From the NCBI RefSeq assembly GCF_949628265.1, contig NC_088787.1, forward strand, positions 10,530,501-10,594,500: 64,000 bases of DNA, written 5' to 3'. The stretch comes from Cloeon dipterum (taxonomy: Eukaryota > Arthropoda > Insecta > Ephemeroptera > Baetidae). A model generated the notes under the pieces. That model did not search any database and was not told the DNA's origin. It worked only from the letters and a program-made list of their open reading frames with translations. The position numbers were made by a program, and so were the translations under genes. This document shows, piece after piece, positions 37,835-49,400 of the stretch; the first letter of the stretch is position 1, and the number at the start of each line of letters is the position of its first letter.

Positions 37835-40473
37835 ATGTGCGGCGGATTCACTTGTTCCAGAAATGCCCTCACAGCCTTGAATATTATTTACATAGTAATG
37901 CAATAATGCACACTCTGCTTTCTCACCACTTGCTAATCACCTTTGTATCTGACTCGACAGGTTGTGGCCTTTGTGCTGATCAGCGTCGCCGTTTACGGCA
38001 GGGCCTCGTCCAAGGTTACGGACCTGCCGATTGTCGGCGGCATCATAGCATGCGGAGTCATCCTCTTCGTCGTGTCCATCGTGGGACTGGTCGGTGCCCT
38101 CAAGCACCACCAGGTCATGCTCTTTTTCGTATCCTTTTCTGGAAAAAAAATTATGCAACAAAGAGTTGAGTTACAGTCGATCGATTAATTTTGAACTTTG
38201 TTCCTCCTATTATATAATCTCAAAAGTGGAGGAAAAATTAATTGTAAATAAGATAGCACGACAGCAGGGCTGTAAAATGGGTCAAGTTGTGATCCTCTTT
38301 ACTTAAAACCCTTCTAACGGATTATTTGTTTCTAATTAATTCCATTATATCAAAACGAGATAAACAAGAGAAGGCATAATATTTATCCGTGATTAAAATA
38401 GTTCCTGCATGTTCCAATGAGAGATTTAATAATGGTCTGAAATTTTTAAAATTTTGTTTGAGCGCCATCTTGATATTTTGATGTTAGGGGGGAATACAGA
38501 GATGTTAAAAATACCAAGTTTGCCTTAATAATTAAATTCACTTTTTCAGCAAAATCAGGGTGAAATCGAGAGAAACAGTCCTTTTGGTGGTCCCAAAAAA
38601 TCTTGAATTGAAATGATGGTTGTAATATCATTATTTAAAGTCATCATTTTACAAATTTCTAATTTTAGTAATTTGAGTTCATTTTTTTTTTAATTTTGAA
38701 CATCCCAAAGTACCAAGTTTTGGTAGTCAGGGTGGCGAAACTTTTAATTTTGAGGTACACAAGATAAAAGGTTGAAAAAAGGGCATTTTTAGTTCGGCCC
38801 AGTGAACATAGTGAGAAATCCGAAATTACATGATTTGTTGATTTTTAATCTTGGAAAATGCTGGAGGTTACTCCTGAGGTCAGAAAAGACCATCATGACC
38901 GACCAGGAAAGGGCTGGGAATCTCCCAGTGTTTTTTTTTTGTGGTTTTTACCAGTTTCCTGCGGCTTTTTTATCTTAATTTAACAAGCTCGAAATTCGCC
39001 CGTTTTGCCAATAAAACCTCTGTTAAAAACGGCATCTATAAATCTGGGGTTCACAACGTGGAGCATTTTAAAATGAGTTTTCCCCATTGAAATTATTATT
39101 TAAAACAAATTTTGTTAGATTAAATTTATATTCTTAATTTGCATGTCCATTGTCCAGCCACTTCATCGACGCCTGATAGGCTCTGTATTGGTTTGACCCA
39201 GTTTGACCTGTAAGGAATAAAAAAACAATTTGAACGGCAAAGTCAAGTGCTTTCAGAATATGTTCTATTTGACCCTTTAGACTACTTCAGGGTGCACGGG
39301 AAATATTTTGATGTACTCATAATCTTGTTCCTGACTGCCCTGATGGGCGTTTTGCTCCAAAACCTTGACAAAAAAGCGAGCATTTTTCAATTTTTTTTCG
39401 CGCCTAGAACAGAGTATGAAAAATAATATTAAATTGTTTTTTTTACAATTTTGGCGTCAAAATAAAAATATTTGTTATATCTGATTGACAAAATTGCTTT
39501 TGAATCTAAAAAATGTTCAAATTTTGCAGAAAAGTTTTATGAAATTAAAAAAATTCCTTAGCTTGTGAAATAGTACATGCTCATCCTTTTCATGCTGTTC
39601 ATTGTCCAATTCGCCGTGGCCTGCGCCTGCCTGGCTGTCAACACTGATCAGCAGAAGCAGCTGGCGGAAACTGTAAGTTGTAAAAACTTCCTAATTTCTT
39701 TAGCTCATAGACAGACATTCATTTTATCAGGGCTGGAAGAGTGTTCCTGACTCAGTCAGGTCGGATGTGCAAGCGACCTTCACGTGCTGCGGATTTTACA
39801 ACAGCAGCTCTCCGAATGCTGTCCCTGACTCACCTGGAAACCTCGGCCATCCTGCTTGCAATGTTAAGGTGCGTTTGCATTTGTTAACTTATTGCCTGCT
39901 TGATTTATTTTTTTAAATGAATTCTAGTAGAATATTTGTCTTAAAGAATTTTACTTCTGTTTTTAACATAATTATTTTCTTTGTCCTCGAATTTCACAAA
40001 TTGTTTTGATCTATTTTCTCTCTAGCCAATGTCAAGGCTAGAAATATAAATTGTTGAGAAAATGAATGCAATTTTGTTTGTATGTTATATTAGCATGTTT
40101 TTCTTTGTGCAGGAAAACAAGTGCTGCGTGCACGACAAGTGCGATAATTGCCAGCCATGCTTTGGCAAAGTTGAGGCCAACATCAACAAAGCCTTCAAGA
40201 CCTGCGGCACCATCGGCCTTGTTTTCAGTTTCACTGAGGTAGGAAGAGCATTTTTTCACTACTTGCAATATTTTCCTTAGCGTAATTTGGATGGAATGGG
40301 ATTTTTCCGGACTGGTTTTTAACACACATGATTTTGTCGTTTGTGCATGTTTCATTGTAATTAACCTGTGGTGTGGTGCGTCTTGGGTTCGGTTGCAGTT
40401 CTTGGGTGTCTGGCTAACTGTCCGATATAGAAACCAAAAAGATCCTCGAGTCATCTCTAGTGCTTTTCTATAG
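37835..40473 (+). CDS. Tsp97E: Tetraspanin of the TSPAN13/31 (Tsp97E) type, isoform A, 221 aa
   Basis: Exons: 37835-37894, 37961-38128, 39574-39672, 39731-39868, 40113-40238 and 40399-40473, all phase 0. Tetraspanins are four-pass membrane organisers that gather partner proteins into membrane microdomains. The start MCGGFTCSRNALTALN, the HHQVMLFFYML junction between exons 2 and 3, and the C-terminal [22 protein letters not shown] with its SAFL end match the TSPAN13/31 subfamily, whose members are about 205-210 aa. TM1 lies at about residues 12-32, TM2 at about 45-68, TM3 at about 77-97 and TM4 at about 178-203. The large extracellular loop carries the CCG motif (TFTCCGFYN) and further cysteines (HPACNVK, NKCCVHDKCDNCQPCF). 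An N-glycosylation site (NSS) follows the CCG. The ATG at 37835 is chosen because it gives the conserved MCGGF N-terminus. The symbol reflects subfamily resemblance, not a proven one-to-one orthologue. Confidence 0.88.
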
Positions 40474-40691
40474 TAGGAGAGGTGCGGGAGAAGTTGGAGG
40501 TAACATCTATAAATGGATCACTTTTTAAATCTTTAGAATGTTTTGATTTTTGTTGTGGCTTTCTTAATTTAAAAATGTCTAACGCTCTGCTTTAATTTTT
40601 ACTTTTAAATTAAACGTATCAGATCAACTGCTCGAAATTTGATTTTGAAATTTAAATATGCGCTGCTAACAGGAACTAATTTTTAAATCTT

Positions 40692-41113
40692 TAATTCGCC
40701 AGTTTTATAAGCCCTTAAAGTTCGAAGCTGCCAACAGAAGGCGCCACCGTATATTTTCGTAATAAATTTCTTTTTAAGGCACTTCCGCTGCGATTACAGA
40801 CTCAATCCTACTACTGTGCAATCTTTACTTTCTTTTGACGTGCTGAAAACCAAAATCTACTAAGCCAATCGCTGTAGAATCGTGAAAAACTATTGTTTGA
40901 ATTGCAAAATCTTTTCCAACGATTCTTTGGCGATTGGTTGAACTGATTTTGGTTTTCAGCACGTCAAAAGAAAGCATATTAAGTGAAGAATGCACATTGG
41001 TAGGATTGAACCTGAAATCACAGCGAAAATGCCTTAAAATTAATTTTATTACGAAAATATACGGCGGTGCCATCTGTTGGCAGCTTTGTACTTTAAGGGC
41101 TTATAAAATTCGC
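40692..41113. mobile_element. Foldback MITE, Family A, copy 2 (between the two tetraspanin terminal exons)
   Basis: About 420 bp. The left end TTTTATAAGCCCTTAAAG is mirrored by CTTTAAGGGCTTATAAAA at the right. The inner TGACGTGCTGAAAACCAAAA near 40836 is mirrored by TTTTGGTTTTCAGCACGTCA near 40948. The open frames at 40825-41073 and 40934-41152 are the hairpin arms. Confidence 0.88.
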
Positions 41114-41534
41114 ATAATATTTCAAAATAGGAATTTAATTTGGATTTTTTGAAATTAAAACCAAGCGCTGGTTTGACGCAATGAGCACCTTTGGCCTTTA
41201 AAAAGCTCAGAGAGTTTCAATTACTAATTTAGAAATTTATTGCTATTTTTATTAATTTGTAATTTAGCTCACTTAATCTTGCATTAATTTTTTTACTATA
41301 TTCTATCTTACTTCAAGTTCCAAATCAAATAGCTCTTGACGTTGAAGGCAAATTAAGCTTAAATTGTTTTCGCAGAAATTAAACAAATATCTGTTCGACT
41401 AAAGCAATTGTATAAATGAAAAAAAAATTAAATTGCAACTGGATAATCACTAACCCTGCCTTAATTATTTTTTCTTTTTGAAAATATTTCTTAAAAGGTT
41501 ATATGATGCTGAAGAATTTGGCGTTGTTTTGCAG

Positions 41535-41657
41535 TTGGTGGCCATCTTCGTCGCGTGGCGATACAGAAACCAGAGTAGAGGCCGACTACTTGAGACTGCA
41601 AGCACTCCCATCTTCTCCCCATACAGGATGCACCACCGAACAGACTACGTAATGTGA
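41535..41657 (+). CDS. Tsp97E: Alternative last exon of the tetraspanin (isoform B, 237 aa)
   Basis: A good acceptor (TTTTGCAG) at 41534 opens a phase-0 exon that can replace 40399-40473. It begins LVAIFVAWRYRNQ, parallel to [13 protein letters not shown] of isoform A, so it completes TM4 and keeps the RYRNQ end. It then diverges into a longer tail ending in YRMHHRTDYVM. The TGA is at 41655. The tail lacks the usual KDPR...SAFL end and could change sorting or partner binding. Confidence 0.75.
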   Translation: MVAIFVAWRYRNQSRGRLLETASTPIFSPYRMHHRTDYVM

Positions 41658-43080
41658 CACTCTCACTGATCTCGCCTTGCCACAATGCGCGCGTTTCCTC
41701 ATTTTGCGGCAACTGAATTTGACAAAAAGAGTAAAAGAAAGACTATAATTTGAATAATCAACATGATGAGCTACTTAACCAGCGCTGGGTAGACTGCGTA
41801 GCGTATTACACGGTTAGTTTGTAGTAGTGCTACCATGTGATAATGTCTGTCTATTTTGTGTAGAGATAATTTGCTTTGTGTCATCATGGCGGACGAAACT
41901 GGCTCATTTTCTCTTTACTGTGAAAATCAAAAAAGCTTCAAGACCCGTTAGTTATTTTTTAACTGTAAGCTCGGATGCATAGGAAGGATTTACTAATTTC
42001 CAAAGATTTTGTTTAGTATGTTGTACTTCCTGCTTTCATCGTGCCAGTGAGGGTCCAAATTCTATACTGTTTAATTTTTATTTGCAACCAAACTCTAGTG
42101 CTCTCTTATTATTATAGCTTAGTAAGCATTACAAGGAGAATAAGTCTCTTAAATCCAGTGTATTTTTTTAATTACCTCTTTCCTCGATGTAAAGGAGCTT
42201 GAAAGGAGAAGTGCAAAAAATATTCCAACCTCTAAAAGCCTACTAACCAGTGTTTACAAGGACACTCGATGGAATTGGCGTTTTAATTTTTGGCGAAATT
42301 ATTGAACTCGTGTAGTATCCAACTAGTTACGCCAGTTTTTATTCAACCGAGGTGATATTTTTAGGTTGACTCTTCCTGACATGATAAATCGTTTTTATTT
42401 TCCGGAAAGTCCCTAGATTTTAGAATTTCTTAGGGAAATGTATAAATAGCTCACGGTTCAAGACGATGTTTTCAAATATCCTGAGCTGACTACCAGGTCA
42501 TGTAGTTCCATTTTTGTTATTAGGGAAAATACTTTTTTTATTTTACTGTTTTAAGTAACTTAATTTTTCCCGAAATTAAAATTACGCAAGAAAAACTGGA
42601 GATTCCATTACCTTCCAGAATATGTTAGGGATTTGGCTCTTCGGTAAGTCATTGTAAAAACTTACAGAACGGGGAAAATATTTTTAAATCAATTTTAGGC
42701 CATTTTCTAAAATAATTTATTGCTAAATTCGTTGAATTGAAATTGTTCCACCCCTGTACATGGCTCACATGAGGAAATTCTACACGAATTCAATGGTTAT
42801 CCAAGAAGTAAACAAAAACCTTACTTAAATACAAAGTACAATGTGAGATTTTCAAATTCTAAAAATTTGATTGTATGTCAATTCGAATTCATTCCATTGT
42901 CTGCTGGTTAGTTTCAAATGGCATCGCTTATTTATAATACACACAATTCACATACAGTTTTAAAAAAGGATGTTGTAGATTAGCGCTGTGCTTGTACCAA
43001 CTGATGGACATAACCCTATCTAAATGTGCAATCTACACATAAATAAATATAAATAAAGAGATATAATGATGTGTGCTAAA
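41658..43080 (+). other. Probable 3' UTR of tetraspanin isoform B
   Basis: No coding exon is seen. The nearest clear polyadenylation signals are two AATAAA hexamers at 43042 and 43052, which would give a 3' UTR of about 1.4 kb. Confidence 0.45.
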
Positions 43081-43434
43081 TATACTGTCCGTTTTAATTC
43101 GCACGCAGAACCTGAAAAATTATTCATCTAATCTCCATGGTGGTGGTGGTGGTGGGGGCGAAATGAGCAAACCTGGAATGCAAAAATGAGTTGCAAGGCT
43201 GTAAGAAGCGCGGTAGGAGGAGTGGAAGAGCAAAGCCCGAAGCGCGCGGATGCCTGCTCGCTAACAGCACTTCTTTTCCTGACACTGAGGAGTTCACAAT
43301 ATATTATACAACCTCGACCTGTCGAGTGAGTGAGTGAGTCGGAGAGCAGTGAACATGCCCGAGTGCAGAGAGAGGGACGCAGCCAACGTTAGCAATAATT
43401 ATTATTGATCGTCGGCGCAGGTGCTTGTTTTAAA

Positions 43435-46400
43435 ATGATTCAAGGTAAATCATTGTTTTATTTGATTGGGGGGTTCTAATGAGATTCTCCTTGAAGCGAC
43501 CAACGTCATTTTAATTGCTCGAATTTTTTATGTCTTCTCTGCAGGGAAATTAATATTTTTATAGACATTATCTTTTATGTTAATAGATTATAGCTATAAG
43601 AGAAATGTCATCACTTTCATATCGGTAAAAAATTGATTTCTGATTTTTTTAGACTTTTTACAACATTTTTTTTATGGGAAAATTCTTTTGTGGAGATGAA
43701 GATTTGACTAAAGCAGTTGGGCTTAAACAAATTGTTTTAAAATGTGTAATAATCAAAACAGGACCTTAGTTAAAATTTATCAATTTTTTCCAAAAATTTC
43801 ATCGCTTGGCCATATTTTCTTGGCAGATTTCGATTCTTCTCGTCGAGATCTAACACGACGTATGACGCATTTGAGGGAAACTCTTTGTTGAGGAATAAAA
43901 TACAATTTTAAGTAAGGAGACAGTCCTCACCATTTGAAATTTGTTCTAAAACTTGGGAGTCACCATTCTAAAAATAAAAATCTATTGCTACCTTGGTCAA
44001 TTTGGCAGAAATAGAATCCTTCTTGAGATTATTTGAAGCATATTGGAAAAAGGATTTTTCGTAATTTTGCAGAATCCCTCTTTGCAAATTTATCAAATTG
44101 TTCTCATTGGTCTATTTGATTAATTTACCAGTTGATCTTTGTGGACAATTCTATATTCGAAAAATAAATTGATCTAATTGCTACAGTTCCTTAGCACGTC
44201 ACAATACGAAAGTTAAATTCTGGAGAAAGTAAATATTAGAAAAGTAAAATTAAAATGCATTTTTCTGCTCTTGTTTTAAACTTACAGAAATGCTAAAATC
44301 GATTTAAAATATTTATTCAAAGTCGAGAAGGCTAAGGTTTTTCTCAATTTAAGAGGCAAATCGATAATTTAATAAAATTGACCTGTTTTCCCTTTAGTCA
44401 TTTACCGAATTCTTATTTCTAGCCCCGAAAAATTAGATATTCTATCCATTACAATCTACAAAACTTAAAAGAAATTGCCAATTGGCTAGAAATTAGAAGG
44501 AACAAATAAATTTCTATCCACCGGCCCCACCGCATACGAATTATTATCTAAATGGTTTAAATTAAAAATGGAGAAGATTTTAACTACTTGCTGGTGTCGA
44601 CCGGTCTAACCACTTGCGGAACAAGACAGTGCGTACCATCACATTGCAACGACACAGGTCAAGTGCGCACCTGCCGTAGGTCGTCCCCTCAGGACGAACG
44701 AAATTCACGCTGCGACTGCTTAATTAGAGCCATTAAACGCGCTCGTTCGCCGCTCGCTCGCTCGGCTTCCATATACGAATCGAGGAGTGTTTTGTGAGGC
44801 AATAGCGTTCATCTCATTAAAAGTAACTGTTCCTTATTCGCAGGTGCGAAATCCTTTGTCCTGCTGCTCGCCGTTTTGGCCGCCTGCGTGACCGCCGAGC
44901 AGGCCGACGAGCAGCCTTTGATTTTCCCCACCGAGGAGAACAGCACCGAGCAGCCGGCCGCCGCGCTCGACGCCTCCGCCGATAAACCGCGGCCGGCGCC
45001 GCTTGCGAAATGCGCCGGCGAAAAGGAGATGTGCAAGCCGCCCGCGGGTTGCGCGCTCTTTTATGCTGACGACGATGAGTAAGCGTGTTTCCTTACGAAA
45101 ATTACAAATTGATTACTATAAATCAATCTAGAGGCATATGCTGGGGAAACACGCGGACGTGAAAAGGTTTGGGATTTTTTTTAGCATAAATCTGAATGAA
45201 AAGCACTGAAAAATCAACATTAAAATTCATCTTATATCGTTGACGCTAAGAAAAAACACTCACATGATATTACCTTTTGAATAGAACACAAAAAATGCGA
45301 AAATTTGTTGCATATTGCACTTAAGATTTTCCAGAAAAATTATATCAGATTTATCAGGAAGCTGTTTATATCATGAACCTGTTGGTTCTAGCCGCTCTAG
45401 CAAAAACACGGATTAAATGCAAAGTTTTGAATTATTTTAGCTGTTTCGTCTAGGTTTTAATTCGATAATAAGCATAAAAATGTTCTCATTTTTTGAAGGT
45501 TTCTTTTTTCAAAATTCGTGAAATTGTAATCAGGAAGTAGGTGTTTAAGCTCTGATTTAACCACATAAAACTATATTTTTTACTTTGTAGCAGATTTTAT
45601 CTATCCTGCTGAGCTAGCAACTGTATACAATCTAAATTTTTCAGCAACAAACCCGTCCAAAATTACCAAACTGTTATATATAGCAATAAACCATTGAAAA
45701 TCGTGTTGTTAAATTTAAATAAAAAATGTTTCAGGGAAAATTTGCAAACGTGCATCCTAATTCCTGCGAATGAAACTACCAACGCTACTCTTGGTCTATG
45801 CTGTGAGAATGTTCTTTCAAATCGAAGTAAGTATCTAAAAATGTATTATAGAATAAATCCCAAAATTTGCTTATAAGAATAATTAGGAAAAAATACCAAA
45901 ACTTATCCGAGAATAACTTTTTAAAACTCATGAACATTTGATTGTTCAAAAAACTGATGAGATTTATTTACCTTCATTGAAATTTTACTGAAATTTAAAT
46001 CTTAAGTTAAGCAGCTGCTGCTCACGGACGACAACCGCGACCAACTTTCGCCGGGCTACAACACAGGCCCCGAGCTGGGCTTCATCAGCGCGGCCGACCT
46101 GTCCGCCAGTTCGGACAATGGCAAGTCATTCACGGACAAACTGGAGACGCTGGAGGCGGAGTTGAAGAAAAGCGGCATCAAAGTGGAGTCAGACACGCCG
46201 TCCGCCGGCCACCTGCGCGTCTTCAACACGACCAACGAGGCCCGCGAGTTGTCCCTCAAGGCCCTGCGGCTGGCCGCGGCCACCAGCGCCCTCACCAACC
46301 GGCTCGGACTGTCCAATCCGAACGGCGAGCTGCGGCAGGTGGACTTGCAGAACTCGCGGCTGGGCGAGTCGTGTCCGCCGGTGCCCGTCTGCCCTGTGAT

Positions 46401-49400
46401 CGGCGGCAAGTATCGCCTGCACGACGGCACCTGCAGTAACCCGAGACGCTCGTGGATCGGAAGGGCCACCAGTCCCATGCAGAGACTGCTTCCAGCACAT
46501 TACGATGATGGTGATTTTTTTAATAATTAAATATTAAAATAAAAATCTTTAAAATAAATATATATATAGCGTGGATAAATGTCAAAACAATTATTTGAAA
46601 TGAAAAAACTTCATTACAGCATTCAGAAATTTTTGTTTTTTAAAAGGAATATTTTAGCTCAACACCTTGAATTCATTTTTCCATATTATTTATATTTTTG
46701 AGATTAATTTGCAGATCGAAAAATCTTGACAAAGCTCGAGCAAATTTGAATTCTATATTAATCAAAGTTTTTACAAACTAGAGTACTATGTAAAACACAC
46801 ACACATTATCCATTTTAATTCTAATTAAAAATAAAAACTACTGTACTGTATATTGACTGTTATATTTTAAATATTTATTTATTTACTACGAGTATTTAAA
46901 AGCGAATTAACTTTATATCGTTCATTCAACTTTTTATAGGTTCTCAATTTTTTATCGTTTTACACAATTCCACTGACCCACAATAATATTTATTTTTGTA
47001 ATTCATATATTAAAATTTTAGGCACAGTTTTATACCAAAGATATTACAATATAATTTGTTCAATATGAGGTCCTAAGATCTTGGTATGAAGCATAATGAA
47101 TATACAAGCGCTTCTCGCACAAGAAGTTTGGTGCGGGTGGTTTCTAACGAGAAAATTTTGGAAAATTGTCAAATTGGACGGCAACTATGGAAAAATCGCA
47201 AACTGGTACCGATCTCAGGGTGCGGTACCCTGAAAAAAGTCATCGGGGGAATTCAGGCGAAAGTACTCGCCAACACTTTTCATTTAAGGCGTCACTACTT
47301 AAAAACCGACAACTCGTCGAATTGATAGATCATTTAACCAATCGACAAACCGCGTTTTTTCCCGTTGGAAATCTATCTCCTCGTCCATTTTTTTTTAGAG
47401 AAATTGAAGAATTTGGTGCAAAGAGACGCAGAATTAAATTCCGCACAACTGAACAAGCCAATTTTGAGAATTTCGATCCGAATTTTTTTTAATACCCTTG
47501 TGAAGGTATTCAGGAAGGCAAAAAATCCGAACTTTCAACCCCTATAAAAACTTCCCTTTCGATTGCAAGGAAAACCGAGCGAGAACTTTATTTTGATGGG
47601 GGAGGGGTTGCGGAAACCATGGTATTACTTTCGAAAAAACCTCCTGCCGACGCGTAATTACTACATTTTAAACGATTTTTGGTAACAATTGAATAAATGA
47701 ACTTCCATTACAACCTCCGTACGATTTCCGCCAGGCGTGCAGGTGCCACGGTCCGCTAGAGATGGAGGTCCTCTGCCCAGTCCTCGCCTGATCAGCATCC
47801 AATTGTCCACGGACGGTCACAGGGCTCCGCAGGACCGAAGATTGACAGCGCTGGTCGCCGACTTCGGCCAGTTCCTCGACCATGACCTCGTACAGAGCCC
47901 CTCTTTTCAATTGAGTAAAATTAATACTATTCGTGTAGTGAAAAACTAAATTCATTCATAAACAGGAGGTGGCGGCGGGATTCAGTGCTGCTCGCAGGAC
48001 GGCGCGTCCGTGTTGCCGCCGCACCAGCGACACCCGCAGTGCATGCCGATCGAAATTCCCTTCGACGACCCTTTCTTCTCCAGATTCAGACAGGGCTGCA
48101 TGAACTTTGTGCGCACCATGCCGGCCCTGACGCACAACTGCTCCCTCGGAGCAATTAACCAGGTACAAAATCCAAATCCACATACACCAAATTAATATTT
48201 AATTCTCTGCGCTGCCAGATGAATTCAGTTTCGCACTGGTTCGACGGCTCCACAATTTACGGCTCAGAGGGACAGGCGGCGCGGAATTTGGTTGGACCAA
48301 GGGGCACCCTCCTCAACAATGGTAACAGAGGCTCCCTGGCCCTGCTGCCGGCGCAAAACGGCGGCTGCACGCGCAGGAGGCAGACCGAAAACCCAAACTT
48401 CTGCTTCGTCGCAGGTAAGTGAGGCCCCGCGATTAAGAGTTTTTTCTAATGCGATTTGCACCTCGTGTCCGTCTTAAATTCAGGGGCTGCCAATTTTTCA
48501 ATACGCAAAGATTCTCCTGTTTTTTTTTGCGCAAAACAGCTGGAAAAGGTGGTTTTTCCGCATTTTCAGCCACATTTCACGCCAAAAAGTTATAAATTTT
48601 GGAAAATTACACGATTAGTGTTAGATTTTTGGTCTTTAAGTGAAATCAGTGGCATTTTTACTGTATTTTAAAATCCCCATTTTTGTTGATCCATCATGAT
48701 AATATTTTATTTTCAATAAAAATGAATATTTTTCGGAAAAAATGCAGAAAACTCGCAAAAACATTTTTTGCAATGCATGCAGTATTGGGTTGTTCCGGGG
48801 AAAATGCGGGTTTTTACGAACCCTGCTTACATAATGGTGAGTTCTGCTCAAAAAGATTTATAAAAACTCGATTCAGGCTTATTTAGGACCAAAAAGTTGA
48901 TCGAAAATAGGAATGGTGAATTGACCAGTTGCATAAATCCTTAGTTATTAAAGCCGCCAACAGATGGCGCAACCACAGACTTTCTTAAAAATTTTGTTTT
49001 AAGCGGTTTTAAGGCATTTCCGCTGCGATTTCAGACTCAATCTAGCTATTTTGCTTTTTTTAATTAATTTGCTAATTTTTGACGTGCTGAAAACCAAAAT
49101 CGGTTCAGCCATTCGCCGTAGAAACGTTGGAAATATTTTTTTATTCAAAAAATAGTTTTTCACGATTCTACGGCGATTAGCTGAACCGATTTTGGTTTCC
49201 AGCACGTCAAAAATTAGCAAATTAATTGAAGAATGCACGGTAGCTAGATTGAGTCTGAAATCGCAGCGGAAGTGCCTTAAAATCGAAAGTCTACGGTGGC
49301 GCCATCTGTTGGTGGCTTCGAACACTTGGGGTTTATGCAACTGGTGAATTGGCCGTTAAAAAATTCAGGACATATTGGAAATTTTGTGTTTCCTCTTGAC

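Noticed and set aside
46056..46500. Long minus-strand frames opposite peroxidase exon 4
   Set aside because: Shadow frames of the GC-rich coding exon; the plus strand carries the coherent spliced protein.
48999..49340. 113-codon minus-strand frame inside the peroxidase gene
   Set aside because: It lies entirely within a Family A hairpin MITE; similar frames appear in the other copies.
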